Shown piece by piece: positions 44,581 to 44,724 of a DNA stretch of 44,724 bases. The position numbers were made by a program, and so were the translations under genes. The DNA is from Bacteroidota bacterium. GTDB lineage: Bacteria > Bacteroidota > Bacteroidia > M30B66. The notes beneath the pieces are model-generated. The model did no database searches. It saw only the letters and a program-made list of their open reading frames with translations, and had not been told where the DNA came from. The stretch is from the NCBI GenBank assembly GCA_027490225.1, contig JAIXYK010000028.1:1-44724 (forward strand). Reading direction: 5' to 3'. Numbering within the stretch: the stretch's first letter is position 1; every line of letters begins with the position of its first letter.

Positions 44581-44588
44581 CAAATTTA
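44581..44588 (-). promoter_or_regulatory. candidate -7 box for sodA
   Basis: The minus strand reads TAAATTTG, an exact TAnnTTTG match 22 bases before the start. No standard -33 element is visible. Confidence 0.45.
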
Positions 44589-44637
44589 GTGGAATTGTTT
44601 ATCGATATTGTCTTTTCCTAAAAATGGTTTACATGTT

Positions 44638-44724
44638 TTAGTTTTCAAATTTATTTATTTTAGTTGTTGTAAATTTTCTTTTTGCTTCTTTTTCTTTGTT
44701 GATAAGTCCGTTTTTGTTAATATC
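44638..44724 (-). CDS. possible C-terminal end of a gene beyond the right edge
   Basis: On the minus strand a frame is open from the right edge for 28 codons to a TAA at 44638-44640. The peptide is Lys/Glu/Asn-rich with few hydrophobic residues (LINKEKEAKRKFTTTKINK). It could be the tail of a real gene or chance in AT-rich DNA; the window does not decide. Confidence 0.3.
   Translation of the reverse strand, partial: DINKNGLINKEKEAKRKFTTTKINKFEN

Noticed and set aside
1-44724. CRISPR array, tRNA or rRNA genes, transposase, phage genes
   Set aside because: I looked for them in all intergenic stretches and found no regularly spaced repeats, no cloverleaf with CCA-end pairing and no matching protein motifs.

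Overview
The window is a chromosomal stretch from a low-GC member of the Bacteroidota. This is inferred from several things visible in the sequence: type IX secretion (T9SS) C-terminal sorting domains (PNP motif, final KxxxVxR-like end), secreted proteins whose signal peptides end in Ala/Ser-Gln, a TPP riboswitch in front of a TonB-dependent receptor, TAnnTTTG boxes (the Bacteroidota -7 element) before several genes, and the almost complete absence of Shine-Dalgarno sequences. I cannot name a genus. No rRNA, tRNA, CRISPR array, insertion sequence or prophage was recognised.

Layout. Positions 1-7694 (minus) hold the first 2564 codons of a giant secreted beta-helix/FN3 repeat protein that runs off the left edge. 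Then come asd (minus) and, divergent from it, a lamin-tail-domain secreted protein (plus) that meets plsC (minus) stop to stop. An FAD oxidoreductase is coupled by ATGA to a membrane acyltransferase (plus), which meets a LolC/E-type permease (minus). A NamZ/DUF1343 muramidase plus a GT-C-like membrane protein, a MarR regulator, and a TPP-riboswitch-controlled TonB receptor follow on the plus strand. From 21474 to 30780 the minus strand carries a PNGase F-like T9SS protein, three small envelope proteins of unknown function, a LemA/TPM/TPM operon, a small conserved protein, tilS and pabB. MlaE, MlaF and queA form a tightly overlapping plus-strand operon. Three consecutive T9SS cargo genes and gcvP are on the minus strand. 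An unknown envelope protein and a UbiA-like membrane protein (plus) meet hemL, a PKD lipoprotein and a Mn-type superoxide dismutase (minus).

Functional reading. Much of the window serves the envelope: surface adhesins and T9SS cargo, lipid asymmetry (MlaEF), lysophosphatidate acylation (PlsC), lipoprotein release, murein fragment degradation and thiamine-compound uptake. Mixed in are single housekeeping genes (asd, tilS, pabB, queA, gcvP, hemL, sod). The genome is compact: all five convergent gene pairs overlap or lie one base apart at their stops.

Most unusual features. Two GC-rich imperfect palindromes (23465-23552 and 25127-25196) share an AATT-bulged outer stem and lie in opposite orientation around a two-gene cassette of unknown function. 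Both look like members of one intergenic repeat family. The TPP aptamer is followed by a 7-base sequence able to compete for its P2 strand.
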